In this document: positions 6,576 through 6,754 of the stretch, piece by piece
Layout: every line of letters begins with the position of its first letter
Numbering within the stretch: position 1 is the stretch's first letter
Source: Acidobacteriota bacterium
Lineage (GTDB): Bacteria > Acidobacteriota > Terriglobia > 20CM-2-55-15
Direction: 5' to 3'
Assembly: GCA_003222755.1 (NCBI GenBank)
Contig: QHXA01000047.1
Span: 1-6,754, forward strand
DNA length: 6,754 bases
Program-made: the position numbers and the translations under genes
The notes under the pieces: generated by a model
Told to the model about the DNA's origin: nothing
Seen by the model: the letters and a program-made list of their open reading frames with translations, nothing else
Database searches by the model: none

Positions 6576-6653
6576 TCAGGAAATTAGCCGGGGGTTAAGC
6601 GAGCGGGAGCGAGCGCAACCCCAGGTTGTCACAACGCAAAGACAGCCGCCTCC
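6567..6653. repeat. Nested inverted repeat: long-range arms enclosing a G/C-rich hairpin
   Basis: GGAGGCGTGTC (6567-6577) is complementary to GACA-gc-CGCCTCC (6641-6653) apart from a two-base bulge, giving 11 pairs. Inside it, CCGGGGGTT (6588-6596) pairs with AACCCCAGG (6617-6625) with one mismatch. The loop of the inner hairpin holds a direct repeat of AGCGAGCG (6598-6605 and 6608-6615). The layout resembles dispersed intergenic palindromes of environmental bacteria, or a structured RNA. No reading frame of note lies here. Confidence 0.5.
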
Positions 6654-6695
6654 TGGAAAGAGTGCGAGGAAATCCTCGCACCCTTCCAGGGTGCG
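6652..6695. repeat. Two overlapping, mutually exclusive hairpins
   Basis: Hairpin A: GTGCGAGG (6662-6669) pairs with CCTCGCAC (6674-6681) around AAAT, and is extended across a small internal loop by CCTGGAA (6652-6658) with TTCCAGG (6684-6690). Hairpin B: CGCACCCT (6677-6684) pairs with AGGGTGCG (6688-6695) around TCC. Both use 6677-6690, so they cannot form together. Such competition is seen in attenuators, but no T-run follows hairpin B, so regulatory use is only a possibility. Confidence 0.5.
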
Positions 6696-6717
6696 CGTTT
6701 CGTCAAGTTAATCGTTC

Positions 6718-6754
6718 CGGGAGTACGCGCACAAAAGACGTGCGCGTACTCCCG
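6718..6754. repeat. Perfect 15-bp inverted repeat at the right edge
   Basis: CGGGAGTACGCGCAC (6718-6732) is exactly complementary to GTGCGCGTACTCCCG (6740-6754), with a 7-nt loop (AAAAGAC). The arms run to the last base of the window, so the stem may be longer and any T-run lies outside. It could be a strong terminator serving a gene to the right or the M48 transcript, or one copy of a dispersed palindrome. Confidence 0.7.

Noticed and set aside
1..6754. CRISPR array, insertion sequence or tRNA-associated integration site
   Set aside because: I saw no regularly spaced direct repeats, no transposase or integrase-like protein, and no tRNA cloverleaf by eye.

Overview
The window looks like a chromosomal segment from an Acidobacteriota-type bacterium, perhaps near Solibacter/Bryobacter. 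This is inferred from remembered protein families: the FecR-type anti-sigma with its conserved tail, the secreted 'VHEWGTF' protein, the diheme cytochrome, and hairpin-rich intergenic DNA. It is not proven by a marker gene. There are seven protein genes, one of them cut by the left edge. I see no tRNA, rRNA, CRISPR array, transposase or phage gene.

Layout. Positions 1-278 (+) are the last transmembrane segments of a CzcA/CusA-type heavy-metal RND efflux pump. Positions 409-1467 (+) encode an exported diheme cytochrome c. It converges on a minus-strand cluster, with a perfect 14-bp inverted repeat (1472-1517) at the junction. Read from its promoter end, the minus-strand cluster is: ECF sigma factor (4994-4416), zinc-finger/FecR-type anti-sigma factor (4415-3390, directly abutting), secreted YtkA/FixH-like plus cytochrome c fusion (3377-2712, 12-nt gap), and a secreted protein of unknown function with a VHEWGTF motif (2656-1553, 55-nt gap). 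A 130-bp intergenic region separates this cluster from a divergent gene (5125-6516, +). That gene encodes an exported M48-type metallopeptidase homologue whose HExxH motif reads HQISH. The right end (6517-6754) has no gene but is packed with inverted repeats, including two mutually exclusive hairpins and a perfect 15-bp stem that ends exactly at the window edge.

How the parts may work together (inference): the sigma/anti-sigma pair is a transmembrane switch, and the two genes behind it encode exported proteins, one of them a heme protein. This suggests regulation of a periplasmic redox or envelope-stress module. There is no TonB-dependent receptor or FecA homologue beside the FecR-like protein, so the signal is not the classical iron-siderophore one. 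The most unusual points are the apparent loss of the catalytic Glu in the M48 homologue, and the coupling of a FecR-type anti-sigma switch to a cytochrome and an uncharacterised secreted protein.
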